Assembly (NCBI GenBank): GCA_022866885.1
Contig: JALHWS010000204.1
Location: 1-7,183, forward strand
DNA from: Candidatus Microgenomates bacterium
GTDB taxonomy: Bacteria > Patescibacteriota > Microgenomatia > 2-02-FULL-39-11
DNA: 7,183 nucleotides
Direction of reading: 5' to 3'
This document shows positions 1 through 6,327 of this stretch, piece by piece. A model generated the notes under the pieces. That model was not told the DNA's origin, made no database searches, and was given only the letters and a program-made list of their open reading frames with translations. Within the stretch, counting starts at the first letter, position 1; the number at the start of each line of letters is the position of its first letter. The translations under genes and the position numbers were made by a program.

Positions 1-49
1 ATCTGAAGGGAATCAACGGACTGCCGGCAACAGGACCAATGTAATCCAT
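1..49 (-). CDS. Possible N-terminus of a divergent gene, cut by the window edge
   Basis: The minus strand is open from the window edge back to ATG codons at 49-47 and, in the same frame, 58-56. From the inner ATG the peptide begins MDYIGPVAGSPLIPFR, which I do not recognise. The inner ATG is favoured because a minus-strand TATAAT (62-57) ends 7 nt before it, which would give an almost leaderless transcript, while the outer ATG overlaps that box. There is no Shine-Dalgarno sequence. Competing readings exist on the plus strand: one frame ends in TAA at 42-44 (tail ...LKGINGLPATGPM), and another stays open from base 2 to about 150. With so few codons none can be proved; the divergent gene is only the best guess because of its promoter-like box. 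Confidence 0.3.
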   Translation of the reverse strand, partial: MDYIGPVAGSPLIPFR

Positions 50-56
50 AATAACC

Positions 57-85
57 ATTATAATCTGATTGTGTTAGAATTAAAA
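57..85 (-). promoter_or_regulatory. Possible divergent promoter, minus strand
   Basis: Read on the minus strand there is a perfect TATAAT at 62-57. Seventeen bases upstream lies only a weak -35 candidate, TTTTAA (85-80). Transcription would be expected to start about 7 nt after the -10 box, practically on the ATG at 49. The surrounding DNA is AT-rich, so chance matches to TATAAT are likely and confidence is low. Confidence 0.3.
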
Positions 86-97
86 ATTACTTATAAT
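69..97 (+). promoter_or_regulatory. Sigma-70-like promoter for the metallopeptidase gene
   Basis: A -35 element TTGTGT (69-74) is followed by a 17-base spacer and a perfect -10 element TATAAT (92-97). The predicted start of transcription is near 104-105, giving a leader of only about 6-7 nt before the ATG at 111. No Shine-Dalgarno sequence is present in that stretch, consistent with near-leaderless translation. The box match and ideal spacing are seen directly; promoter activity is inferred. Confidence 0.6.
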
Positions 98-110
98 TTC
101 TCTACAACAC

Positions 111-497
111 ATGAAAAAAGGACAGATGGACTGGACTGCTGCTTCTGATATAACTTTGGGAGTGCGGTTAATTGTAAAAAAGCTGAATCTTGATTATATA
201 GACTGTCGAAGAATTATCTGTTTCCGAAGCAGTGGTTCAGTATCAAGAGCCCGTGCCCGTATCTGGAGTTTCCCCAGGATTTGGCAGCAGGCACTTTCAC
301 TTCCTTCATATTACATCATCGAAGTCCTTTCGCAGCATTTCGATAAATTGTCTCCTAATGACAAGCAAAGGGTCCTGATCCACGAACTTTTGCATATCCC
401 GAAGAACTTTTCCGGAAGTTTAGTGCCGCACCGGACCCATTATGCCAGAATTGATTCAAGGAGAGTGGAAGGCTTATTTAAGTTATTAAAAAACTAG
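111..497 (+). CDS. Putative metallopeptidase with HELLH zinc motif (phage-metallopeptidase-like family)
   Basis: This 128-residue protein carries HELLHIPKNFSG from residue 91. HELLH (91-95) is the HExxH motif of zinc-dependent peptidases, with two His ligands and a catalytic Glu. A further PHRTH at 106-110 offers a third His ligand (H107 or H110). The stretch before the motif, IIEVLSQHFDKLSPNDKQRV (69-88), with the residues after it, resembles the small family annotated 'putative phage metallopeptidase', found in phages, archaea and candidate-phylum bacteria. The part before residue 65 is basic, with an Arg-rich patch at 46-54 (ARARARIWS-like). There is no signal peptide or membrane segment, so it is probably cytoplasmic. 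The substrate is unknown. The start is supported by the promoter at 69-97; the stop is TAG. It is followed at once by repeat copy A and has no obvious functional tie to the sugar-phosphate genes. The family assignment is from memory of the motif; the metal site is clear. Confidence 0.75.
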   Translation: MKKGQMDWTAASDITLGVRLIVKKLNLDYIDCRRIICFRSSGSVSRARARIWSFPRIWQQALSLPSYYIIEVLSQHFDKLSPNDKQRVLIHELLHIPKNFSGSLVPHRTHYARIDSRRVEGLFKLLKN

Positions 498-500
498 CTA

Positions 501-608
501 TGTCATCGCGAGCGATCCGCCAGTTGGCGGAGAGCGTGGCGATCCCGTAGGAATTACTGTAGCATAACGGGATTGCTTCTCCCGATTTCCATCGGGATCG
601 CAATGACA
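501..608. repeat. Palindromic intergenic repeat, copy A (108 bp)
   Basis: This element fills the gap between the metallopeptidase gene and the holA-like gene. Its ends are an imperfect inverted repeat, TGTCATCGCGA (501-511) against TCGCAATGACA (598-608), with one mismatch. Inside are three stem-loops: TCCGCC/GGCGGA with loop AGTT (516-531); GCGATCCCGT (539-548) with ACGGGATTGC (567-576), containing one G-T pair and an 18-base loop; and TCCCGAT/ATCGGGA with loop TTCC (580-597). A second copy lies at 6231-6327. No T-run follows any stem, so it does not look like an ordinary intrinsic terminator. It may be a non-autonomous dispersed element, or a structured RNA or DNA element kept between genes. 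Similar GTCAT(T/C)GCGAGCG strings are, from memory, common in many bacterial genomes. Confidence 0.9.
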
Positions 609-619
609 ATCTAACAAAT

Positions 620-1306
620 ATGATCATTCTTATTCATGGAGACGATACTGTTACCTCACGAAATAAACTAAAAGAGGAAAATGATAAGGTTCCCGAGAGC
701 GAAATCGTCCATTTTGAAGGCAGTAAACTTCAATTATCCGACCTGGTTAACTCCTTGGAAGCTTCTTCCCTTTTTGCCGAAAAGAAGCTGGTGATAGTTG
801 AAAATTTCCTCTCCGGCGGGATGAATAAATCCAAACAGCAGATTTTCGAATATTTGTCCGGGCAAATTTTTCTGCACGATTTGATTTTTTGGGAAGGCAA
901 AAGGATCGAAAAAGCTACGATTAAGAAATACTTTTCCAAAGCCAAGGAGATTTCCTGCCTTCTGCCGAGCCTTCTGTTCAAGTTTCTTGATTTGCTTGGG
1001 ATAGAGCGGCCCGAATCGCTGTTACTCCTGTTTCATAACCTCCTTAAGCAAACGGAGGCGGAACTGGTTTACGCGATGATCCTTCGCCAATGGCGGAATT
1101 TAATTGTAGTCAAAGACAATCCGACGCTTCTTCCCGGTTTTGCCCCATGGCAAATCGGAAAGTTGAAAAGTCAAAGCCGGGGACTTTCTCTTGAAGAATA
1201 CATACTTTCTTACAGAAAACTTCTTGCCATCGATTACCAGATAAAGTCGGGACAGACGCCTTACCGGCTTGAACAACTGCTTGACATTTTTTTAGCGAAT
1301 CTTTAG
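620..1306 (+). CDS. holA: Compact DNA polymerase III delta subunit homologue (HolA-like)
   Basis: At 228 residues this is the likely clamp-loader delta subunit, which opens the sliding clamp for replicative polymerase. The N-terminus MIILIHGDDTVTSRNKL matches the typical HolA opening (first beta strand, G-(D/E)-D, then S-R-x-K-L). The segment LFAEKKLVIVENFLSG (51-66) matches the conserved stretch of domain I. The C-terminal part has the family's collar features: LVYAMILRQWRNLIVVK (149-165) and LLAIDYQIKSGQ (201-212), where D and K-x-G are typical. Canonical HolA is about 340 residues. Here KKYFSKAKEI (102-111) runs almost directly into PSLLFKFLDLLG (116-127), so the second half of domain I and the middle lid domain seem to be missing. 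The frame is continuous, so this looks like real compaction and not a frameshift. The start has no Shine-Dalgarno sequence and lies 11 nt after repeat copy A. Homology is fairly secure; full delta function is inferred. Confidence 0.75.
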   Translation: MIILIHGDDTVTSRNKLKEENDKVPESEIVHFEGSKLQLSDLVNSLEASSLFAEKKLVIVENFLSGGMNKSKQQIFEYLSGQIFLHDLIFWEGKRIEKATIKKYFSKAKEISCLLPSLLFKFLDLLGIERPESLLLLFHNLLKQTEAELVYAMILRQWRNLIVVKDNPTLLPGFAPWQIGKLKSQSRGLSLEEYILSYRKLLAIDYQIKSGQTPYRLEQLLDIFLANL

Positions 1307-1309
1307 GAT
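1281..1309 (+). promoter_or_regulatory. Candidate promoter for the phosphomannomutase gene, inside the end of holA
   Basis: A perfect -35 TTGACA (1281-1286) is followed by exactly 17 bases and a weaker -10, TAGGAT (1304-1309, four of six matches including the key A2 and T6). The boxes overlap the last codons and stop of the holA-like gene. Transcription would start near 1316, about 8 nt before the ATG at 1325. It could be coincidence, because TTGACATTTTTT also encodes the end of the delta protein (LDIF), but spacing and distance match the promoter at 69-97. Confidence 0.4.
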
Positions 1310-1324
1310 AAAAAAGCATTTTAA

Positions 1325-2692
1325 ATGAATAGAATTATTAATCCTGCTATTTTCCATGATTACGATATTCGAGGAGTCTATCCAACGGAGCTTAATGAGG
1401 AGACATATTTTATTTTGGGCCAGTCAATTGCCACCTACTTGAAAGTGAAAGAAATTGCCGTCGGATATGACTGTCGGATGTCTTCGCCATCTCTTTTCAA
1501 AGCCCTAACTTCAGGAATTATGGATAGAGGAACTGATGTCATAAATTTAGGTCAGATCTCAACCGAAATCCATTATTTTGCCTCCGGTTTTTACCGGTTT
1601 CCCGCCAATATCATCATCAGCGCTTCCCATAACCCTGCTCAATACAACGGGTTAAAAATCGTCACAGAAGGAGTAAATCCGCTCCACGGGAATTTCGGTT
1701 TACCCCAGATAAAAGCCTTAGCCATAAAAAATGATTTTCCGCGCGCTTCCCAAAAAGGGAAAATGACCAAAAAAGAAGTGATGGACGAATGGATCAAACA
1801 CTCCTTAACTTTTATCCAACCGGAAAAACTCAAAAGCCTCAAAGTGGTGGTTGACGCCGGTAACGGCATGGGCGGCATCTCCTGGCAAAAAATCATCGGC
1901 AAAACACCGGTGGAAATCATTCCCTTATATTTTGAGCCGGACGGACATTTTCCGCACCATTTGGCAGATCCTTTGAAAAAGGAAAATACCCTGGATTTGA
2001 AAAAAGCCATTGCCGAGCATCAGGCAGATCTGGGTTTTGCGCTGGACGGAGACGCCGACCGGCTTTTCGTCATGGACGAAAAAGGAAACATGCTTGGCGG
2101 AAGTGTCACGACCGCCATTTTAGCCATGTGGATGCTCCAAAAATACGGTTCCTCGACTGTTTTGTACAACGCCGTCTGTGGCCGGATCGTCCCCGAAGTC
2201 ATCAAAAAGTATCGAGGGATTCCCATGCGAGTGCGGGTCGGTCATTCTTTCATTAAGCAATATATGAAAAAGGAAAACGCTGTTTTTGCCGGAGAACATT
2301 CCGGACATTTTTATCTTCGGGATGATTTTTTTGCCGAAAGTTCATTGATTTGCGGACTCTTGTTTCTCGAATACCTGTCCAAGCAAAACAAACCTTTATC
2401 CCAAATTGTATCAGCGCTTGATAAATATCCTTCAAGCGGTGAAATAAATTTCAAAACTGCCGATCTGTCATCGGTAATGAAAGCTGTTAAAGAATATTTT
2501 AAAGACGCCAAAAGCATTGATGAGCTTGACGGACTGTCAATCTGGTATGAGGACTGGTGGCTGAACCTGCGGCCGTCTAAGACGGAACCGCTTCTTCGGC
2601 TCAACCTTGAAGCAAACAACAAAACCGTTTTATATGATAAACTGAGAACAGCAGAGAATTTATTGCTATCTTTAAGTTGCACAAAAACATAG
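1325..2692 (+). CDS. manB: Phosphomannomutase/phosphoglucomutase (alpha-D-phosphohexomutase, ManB/AlgC type)
   Basis: This 455-residue enzyme interconverts mannose- or glucose-6-phosphate with the 1-phosphates, through a phosphoserine and a hexose-1,6-bisphosphate intermediate. All four family signatures are visible: YDIRG near the N-terminus (13-17); the active-site loop ISASHNP (98-104) with the phosphorylated Ser at 101; the Mg-binding loop DGDADR (241-246); and the phosphate-binding loop RPSKTEPLLRLN (416-427). The sugar-recognition loop reads GEHSGH (323-328), as in enzymes using both mannose and glucose phosphates; this argues against glucosamine-specific GlmM. The length is normal for the family. 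The ATG lies 18 nt after the holA-like stop, with a candidate promoter at 1281-1309 and no well-placed Shine-Dalgarno sequence. The next enzyme downstream, after repeat C, makes its substrates from fructose-6-P, so the two probably act in sequence toward GDP-mannose or nucleotide-glucose precursors. Which sugar is preferred cannot be read from sequence. Confidence 0.93.
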   Translation: MNRIINPAIFHDYDIRGVYPTELNEETYFILGQSIATYLKVKEIAVGYDCRMSSPSLFKALTSGIMDRGTDVINLGQISTEIHYFASGFYRFPANIIISASHNPAQYNGLKIVTEGVNPLHGNFGLPQIKALAIKNDFPRASQKGKMTKKEVMDEWIKHSLTFIQPEKLKSLKVVVDAGNGMGGISWQKIIGKTPVEIIPLYFEPDGHFPHHLADPLKKENTLDLKKAIAEHQADLGFALDGDADRLFVMDEKGNMLGGSVTTAILAMWMLQKYGSSTVLYNAVCGRIVPEVIKKYRGIPMRVRVGHSFIKQYMKKENAVFAGEHSGHFYLRDDFFAESSLICGLLFLEYLSKQNKPLSQIVSALDKYPSSGEINFKTADLSSVMKAVKEYFKDAKSIDELDGLSIWYEDWWLNLRPSKTEPLLRLNLEANNKTVLYDKLRTAENLLLSLSCTKT

Positions 2693-2708
2693 AATCTGCT
2701 GCATAACC

Positions 2709-2765
2709 GTCATCCTGAACTCGTTTCAGGATCTTAATAAGATGCTGAAATAAATTCAGCATGAC
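2709..2765. repeat. Palindromic intergenic repeat C (57 bp, two inverted 27-nt arms)
   Basis: Two 27-nt arms (2709-2735 and 2739-2765) are inverted copies of each other separated by AAT, differing at five positions. Each arm is also a hairpin: TCCTGAA/TTCAGGA with loop CTCGT (2713-2731), and ATGCTGAA/TTCAGCAT with loop ATAAA (2742-2762). Two of the five differences between arms are the two partners of one base pair, C-G in the left arm and G-C in the right, so the stem is kept. The outer ends GTCAT/ATGAC resemble the ends of copies A and B, though the interior is different. Strings like GTCATCCTGAA...TTCAGGAT are, from memory, dispersed in many unrelated bacteria. The element lies 16 nt after the mutase stop and 34 nt before the isomerase start. 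It lacks a T-run. Confidence 0.85.
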
Positions 2766-2799
2766 AATTATAAAGAAGTTTTATATTGGGTTCTGAAAT

Positions 2800-3885
2800 A
2801 TGGCTAATTTGGATGATATAAGGGAATTACAGGGGATCGATACGGGCAAGACCTACGAATCGATTCTATTTCTTCCTGATCAATGCCAGGCGGTAATAAA
2901 AGATCTGGAAAAAATGATTATACCGCAGGATTTCCTTGATGTTTCCTCTCTCGTCTTTTGCGGTATGGGCGGTTCTGCCTACGGGGGAAGAATCATTAAA
3001 AGCCTTTATAGCGACGCTTTAAAAATCCCGGTTGATCTGGTCAGTGATTATCACCTGCCGGCTTTTGTAAATTCCAGTACATTGGTAATTGCCGCCAGTT
3101 ATTCGGGTAATACCGAGGAAACGGTAACTTGTCTTGAAGAAGCCTGTCGGGTTAATGCCAAAGTTATTGGCATTTGTTCCGGGGGAAAAATTGCCGACAT
3201 CACAAGGCAGTCAGGTAAACCCTGCCTGGTGTTCTCAACCGTCTATAATCCTTCAGAGCAACCTAGGCTTGGACAAGGGTATATGCAGGCAGGACAAGTC
3301 GGTCTTCTGATTAAGCTCGGATTATTACCGTCTGATGCCTTTGAGTCAAACGCTCTGATAAATGAATTACGTAACGAAAATGAGAAATTAAGTATCGATA
3401 AACCGGCCAAAGAAAACCATGCTAAAAAACTGGCAAAAGATCTGGAAAACAAAATACCGATCATGCTCGGCGGAGAATTTCTGGAAGGTGCCATCCACGC
3501 CGTCCGCAATCCTTTCCATGAAACCGGCAAACACTTCGCGGAATATTTTATTCTGCCTGAAGCCAACCACCATCTGATGGAAGGTTTAAGTTATCCTCTG
3601 GAAATCAAAAAGAGTTTCGTTTTTATTTTTGTAACTTCCGATTTATACAGCGAACAATTAAAAAAAAGAATTACTTTGACGAAAGAGGTTGTCCGGAAAA
3701 ACGGCTTTCCGACTCTGGACATCAATCTAAAATCAAAAAACAAGCTAAATCAGGTTTTTGAACTGATACAGTTGGGGAGTTTCCTGACCTTTTACCTGGC
3801 GATGCTTCATGACCTTGATCCGGTGAAAATCCCCTGGGTTGATTATTTCAAGAAGGAACTGAAAAAAGAATATGGTGAAAAATAA
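2800..3885 (+). CDS. Bifunctional phosphoglucose/phosphomannose isomerase
   Basis: This 361-residue SIS-fold protein interconverts fructose-6-P with glucose-6-P and mannose-6-P in the cytoplasm. Family marks seen are the phosphosugar-binding GMGGSAYGG (55-63) and SYSGNTEET (100-108), the QPRLGQGY segment (154-161), and the C-terminal-half active-site stretch LPEANHHLMEG (252-262), corresponding to the PE-x-NH motif of the archaeal-type Pgi/Pmi family. The C-terminus DPVKIPWVDYFKKEL resembles the usual D-P-x-x-V-x-x-I-DYLK ending. Length is a little above the usual 300-350. It is unrelated in sequence to standard Pgi except for the SIS fold. The start ATG has no Shine-Dalgarno sequence; a possible -10 box TATATT (2782-2787) would give a leader of about 6 nt, but I see no good -35 at normal spacing. 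The end overlaps the PEP synthase start by 14 bases, pointing to co-transcription and coupled translation. An upstream mutase uses its products. Confidence 0.9.
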   Translation: MANLDDIRELQGIDTGKTYESILFLPDQCQAVIKDLEKMIIPQDFLDVSSLVFCGMGGSAYGGRIIKSLYSDALKIPVDLVSDYHLPAFVNSSTLVIAASYSGNTEETVTCLEEACRVNAKVIGICSGGKIADITRQSGKPCLVFSTVYNPSEQPRLGQGYMQAGQVGLLIKLGLLPSDAFESNALINELRNENEKLSIDKPAKENHAKKLAKDLENKIPIMLGGEFLEGAIHAVRNPFHETGKHFAEYFILPEANHHLMEGLSYPLEIKKSFVFIFVTSDLYSEQLKKRITLTKEVVRKNGFPTLDINLKSKNKLNQVFELIQLGSFLTFYLAMLHDLDPVKIPWVDYFKKELKKEYGEK

Positions 3886-6214
3886 GAATATTGTTTGGTT
3901 TGATGAAATCGACCATGACGATATCGGCATGGTTGGCGGTAAAGGGGCAAACCTCGGCGAAATGCTCAAAAGCGGTATTCCAGTACCTTTCGGATTTGTG
4001 GTCACTTCTTATGCCTATTTTAATTTCCTTGAAGTTACCCAACTTAAAGAAAAAATCAAACATTACCTGACTCTTTTGAAACATAAAGATCCGAAAAATC
4101 TTCAGCAGACATCAGAAAATATCAGGAGAATAATAGTCAAAGAAAAGATTCCGGCAGAGCTTGCCGGAGAAATAATGACCGCCTATTTGGCATTGTCAAA
4201 AAGGGCCAAAAAATCGTCGAAATTATCGGAAAAGCTGACCTCTTTATTTAAATTACCCTATGTGGCCGTCCGTTCTTCTGCCACTGCCGAAGATTTGCCG
4301 ACGGCTTCTTTTGCCGGCCAACAGGAGACCTTTCTCAATATTTCCGGTGAATCAAATGTCGTTCGGAAAGTTCAGGAAGCTTGGGCCTCTCTTTTTACTC
4401 CCCGGGCTATTTTTTACCGCGAAGAACAGAAATTCGACCATTTGAAAGTCGGCATCGCCGTTCCCGTGCAGCTTATGGTAAATTCGGAAACGTCAGGAGT
4501 GATGTTTACCGTTGATCCCATGACTAACGACAAAAACCGGATCGTGATTGAGGGAATTTACGGTCTCGGAGAACTGATTGTTCAGGGATCCGTAACTCCC
4601 GATCATTTTAGCGTTGATAAAAAAACCAATGAAATCCTGGAAAGAAAAATTGCCTGTCAAACCAAAATGCTGGTTAAGAAGGACGGTAAGACCAAAGAGG
4701 TGAATATCTCCCAAAAAACCGGCGGGAGACAGAAAATTTCAGATCATCAGATTAAAGAAATAGCCCGGCTGGGGAAACTTTTGGAAAAACACTACTTTTT
4801 CCCCCAAGATGTCGAATGGGCTATCGAAAAAGGAAAAATTTTTATTGTCCAAACCAGACCGATTACCACTTATAAAAAACAGGGTCAGAAAGAAGAGAAT
4901 AAAACAACGGACAGCAACAAAGTTACCCAAGACATGCAAATTTTACTAACAGGTGATCCGGCCTCACCGGGAATCGCTTCCGGCTCTGTAAAAATTATCA
5001 CCGATGTCCGTGAGATCGGTAAAGTTTATCCGGGTGACGTAATGGTGACCGAGCAGACCAATCCCGACTATGTTCCGGCCATGAAACGGGCAGTAGCCAT
5101 CGTTACCGAAAAAGGCGGTCGGACTTCACACGCGGCTATTGTCTCTCGGGAACTGGGAATTCCGGCTGTTGTTGGTACCGGAAACGCCACTAAAGTCCTC
5201 AAAAACGGGGAATTTGTCACCGTAAACGGGGCAAAAGGCGAAATATATAAGGGCGCCCTGACAAGCGGTCAAAAAATCGAATTGCGATCGGCAATGGCCG
5301 GCAATTTGCAATCACCAATTTTTAAAACCGCCACTAAAATTTACGTAAATATGGCTTCACCGGACAGAGTTGTTGAAGTATCCAAAATGAATTTTGACGG
5401 GATCGGACTACTTCGGGCCGAATTTATGATTGCGGATATCGGGACGCACCCCCGAAAACTGATTAAGGAGCATAAGGAAAAATTATTCATCAGTAAACTG
5501 GCGGCTGACCTTTTGAAATTTTGTCAGGCTTTTTCTCCCAGACCGGTTATGTACCGGGCGACTGATTTTAAGCCAAACGAATACCGTAACTTAACCGGCG
5601 GACGGGAATTTGAGCCGGAAGAACCAAATCCCATGCTTGGCTTTCGGGGAGTTTTCCGGTATATCAAGGACCCGAAAGTCTTTGAACTGGAACTGGAAGC
5701 GATAAAGATGGTTCGAAATGTATACGGTTTCCGAAACCTGCACCTGATGTTACCGTTTGTCAGAACGGTTGCCGAACTGATAGAAATAAAAAAGATAATT
5801 GCCGCCTGTAAATTATTGCGATCACCTTCATTTAAGTTATGGCTGATGGTGGAGATTCCCTCAAATGTCATTTTAATCGACAAATTTTGCGAAGCCGGTA
5901 TTGACGGCGTCTCGATCGGCTCAAACGATCTGACCATGCTTATCCTGGGAACGGACAGGGACAATACCGAAGTCGCCAGGGAATTTGATGAACGGAATGA
6001 AGCCGTTACCTGGGCGATTGAACGGGTAGTCAAAGCCTGCCATAAATATAAAATTACCTCTTCAATCTGCGGCCAGGCCGCTTCCGATTATCCGGAACTG
6101 GTGGAAAAAATGGTCAGCTGGGGTATCACTTCCGTTTCCGTCAACCCGGACGCTTATAACCATATCAAGGAAACTGTTTATAACGCCGAAAAAAAGTTGG
6201 TTAATAAAAAGTAG
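3872..6214 (+). CDS. ppsA: Phosphoenolpyruvate synthase (pyruvate, water dikinase)
   Basis: This 780-residue enzyme makes PEP, AMP and phosphate from pyruvate, ATP and water, the entry step of gluconeogenesis from pyruvate. Domain order is standard. An ATP-binding PPDK_N domain (about 8-333) has GGKGANLGEM (22-31), AVRSSATAEDLP (132-143) and IVQTRPIT (325-332). A hydrophilic linker rich in Lys, Glu, Gln and Thr follows (about 334-355). The swivelling phosphohistidine domain (about 360-460) has GGRTSHAAIVSRELGIPAVV, with the phospho-accepting His at 420, close to His421 of E. coli PpsA. A TIM-barrel PEP/pyruvate domain (about 488-772) has the TDFKPNEYRNL and NPMLGFRG loops, SIGSNDLT (681-688) and the catalytic Cys733 in SICGQAASDYPE. 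Nothing needed for activity is missing. The ATG overlaps the isomerase gene by 14 bases; AGAAGGA at 3851-3857 is about 14 nt away, farther than optimal. The stop is TAG, followed 16 nt later by repeat copy B. Pyruvate phosphate dikinase is unlikely given the short N-terminal architecture and length. Confidence 0.95.
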   Translation: MVKNKNIVWFDEIDHDDIGMVGGKGANLGEMLKSGIPVPFGFVVTSYAYFNFLEVTQLKEKIKHYLTLLKHKDPKNLQQTSENIRRIIVKEKIPAELAGEIMTAYLALSKRAKKSSKLSEKLTSLFKLPYVAVRSSATAEDLPTASFAGQQETFLNISGESNVVRKVQEAWASLFTPRAIFYREEQKFDHLKVGIAVPVQLMVNSETSGVMFTVDPMTNDKNRIVIEGIYGLGELIVQGSVTPDHFSVDKKTNEILERKIACQTKMLVKKDGKTKEVNISQKTGGRQKISDHQIKEIARLGKLLEKHYFFPQDVEWAIEKGKIFIVQTRPITTYKKQGQKEENKTTDSNKVTQDMQILLTGDPASPGIASGSVKIITDVREIGKVYPGDVMVTEQTNPDYVPAMKRAVAIVTEKGGRTSHAAIVSRELGIPAVVGTGNATKVLKNGEFVTVNGAKGEIYKGALTSGQKIELRSAMAGNLQSPIFKTATKIYVNMASPDRVVEVSKMNFDGIGLLRAEFMIADIGTHPRKLIKEHKEKLFISKLAADLLKFCQAFSPRPVMYRATDFKPNEYRNLTGGREFEPEEPNPMLGFRGVFRYIKDPKVFELELEAIKMVRNVYGFRNLHLMLPFVRTVAELIEIKKIIAACKLLRSPSFKLWLMVEIPSNVILIDKFCEAGIDGVSIGSNDLTMLILGTDRDNTEVAREFDERNEAVTWAIERVVKACHKYKITSSICGQAASDYPELVEKMVSWGITSVSVNPDAYNHIKETVYNAEKKLVNKK

Positions 6215-6230
6215 GAGTTACTTAATTTCA

Positions 6231-6327
6231 TGTCATCGCGAGCGAAGAATGAGCGTGACGATCCCGTAGGAATTATAGTAGCATAACGGGATTGCTTCGT
6301 CCGATGTACATCGGACTCGCAATGACA
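6231..6327. repeat. Palindromic intergenic repeat, copy B (97 bp)
   Basis: This is the second copy, in the same orientation, of the element at 501-608, between ppsA and gpmI. The first 15 bases are identical, and a 40-nt core (6259-6298 against 540-579) differs at only two positions, both in the loop. The central stem ATCCCGT/ACGGGAT (6261-6267 with 6286-6292) is retained. The last hairpin is an 18-bp perfect palindrome, GTCCGATGTACATCGGAC (6299-6316), where copy A has different bases in both arms at two pairs. The 16-nt hairpin near the left end of copy A is replaced by AGAAT (6246-6250), which accounts for the 11-nt length difference. The element ends 13 nt before the gpmI ATG and lacks a T-run. 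Confidence 0.9.

Noticed and set aside
1..150. Plus-strand frame open from base 2 to about 150
   Set aside because: Its translation is Asn/Thr-rich and unrecognisable, it overlaps the promoter and start of the metallopeptidase gene, and AT-rich intergenic DNA explains it.
580..597. Intrinsic terminator at the last hairpin of repeat A (and its equivalent at 6299-6316)
   Set aside because: The stem is strong but is followed by TCGCAATGACA with no T-run, and the downstream gene starts within about 25 nt on the same strand.
501..608. Structured RNA gene or riboswitch
   Set aside because: Two near-identical copies precede unrelated genes (holA-like and gpmI), and the terminal inverted repeats fit a dispersed repeat better. 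I recognise no riboswitch or tRNA fold.
620..1306. Frameshifted or truncated pseudogene of holA
   Set aside because: The frame runs without interruption from a typical HolA N-terminus to a typical C-terminus, with normal codon use and a close downstream gene, so compaction is more likely than decay.
1639..2010. Minus-strand open frame of 123 codons
   Set aside because: It is antisense to the mutase active-site region, with no recognisable domain; conservation of the plus-strand protein explains the open frame.
5524..6033. Minus-strand open frame of 169 codons
   Set aside because: It lies wholly inside ppsA, opposite the strongly conserved PEP-binding barrel, and its Ser/Arg-rich translation has no recognisable motif. 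It is a shadow frame.
111..6214. Recoded TGA (as in some candidate phyla)
   Set aside because: The five complete genes end in TAG (four) or TAA (one), and none contains an in-frame TGA, so the proteins are complete under the standard code. The absence of TGA stops in five genes is too small a sample to mean anything.
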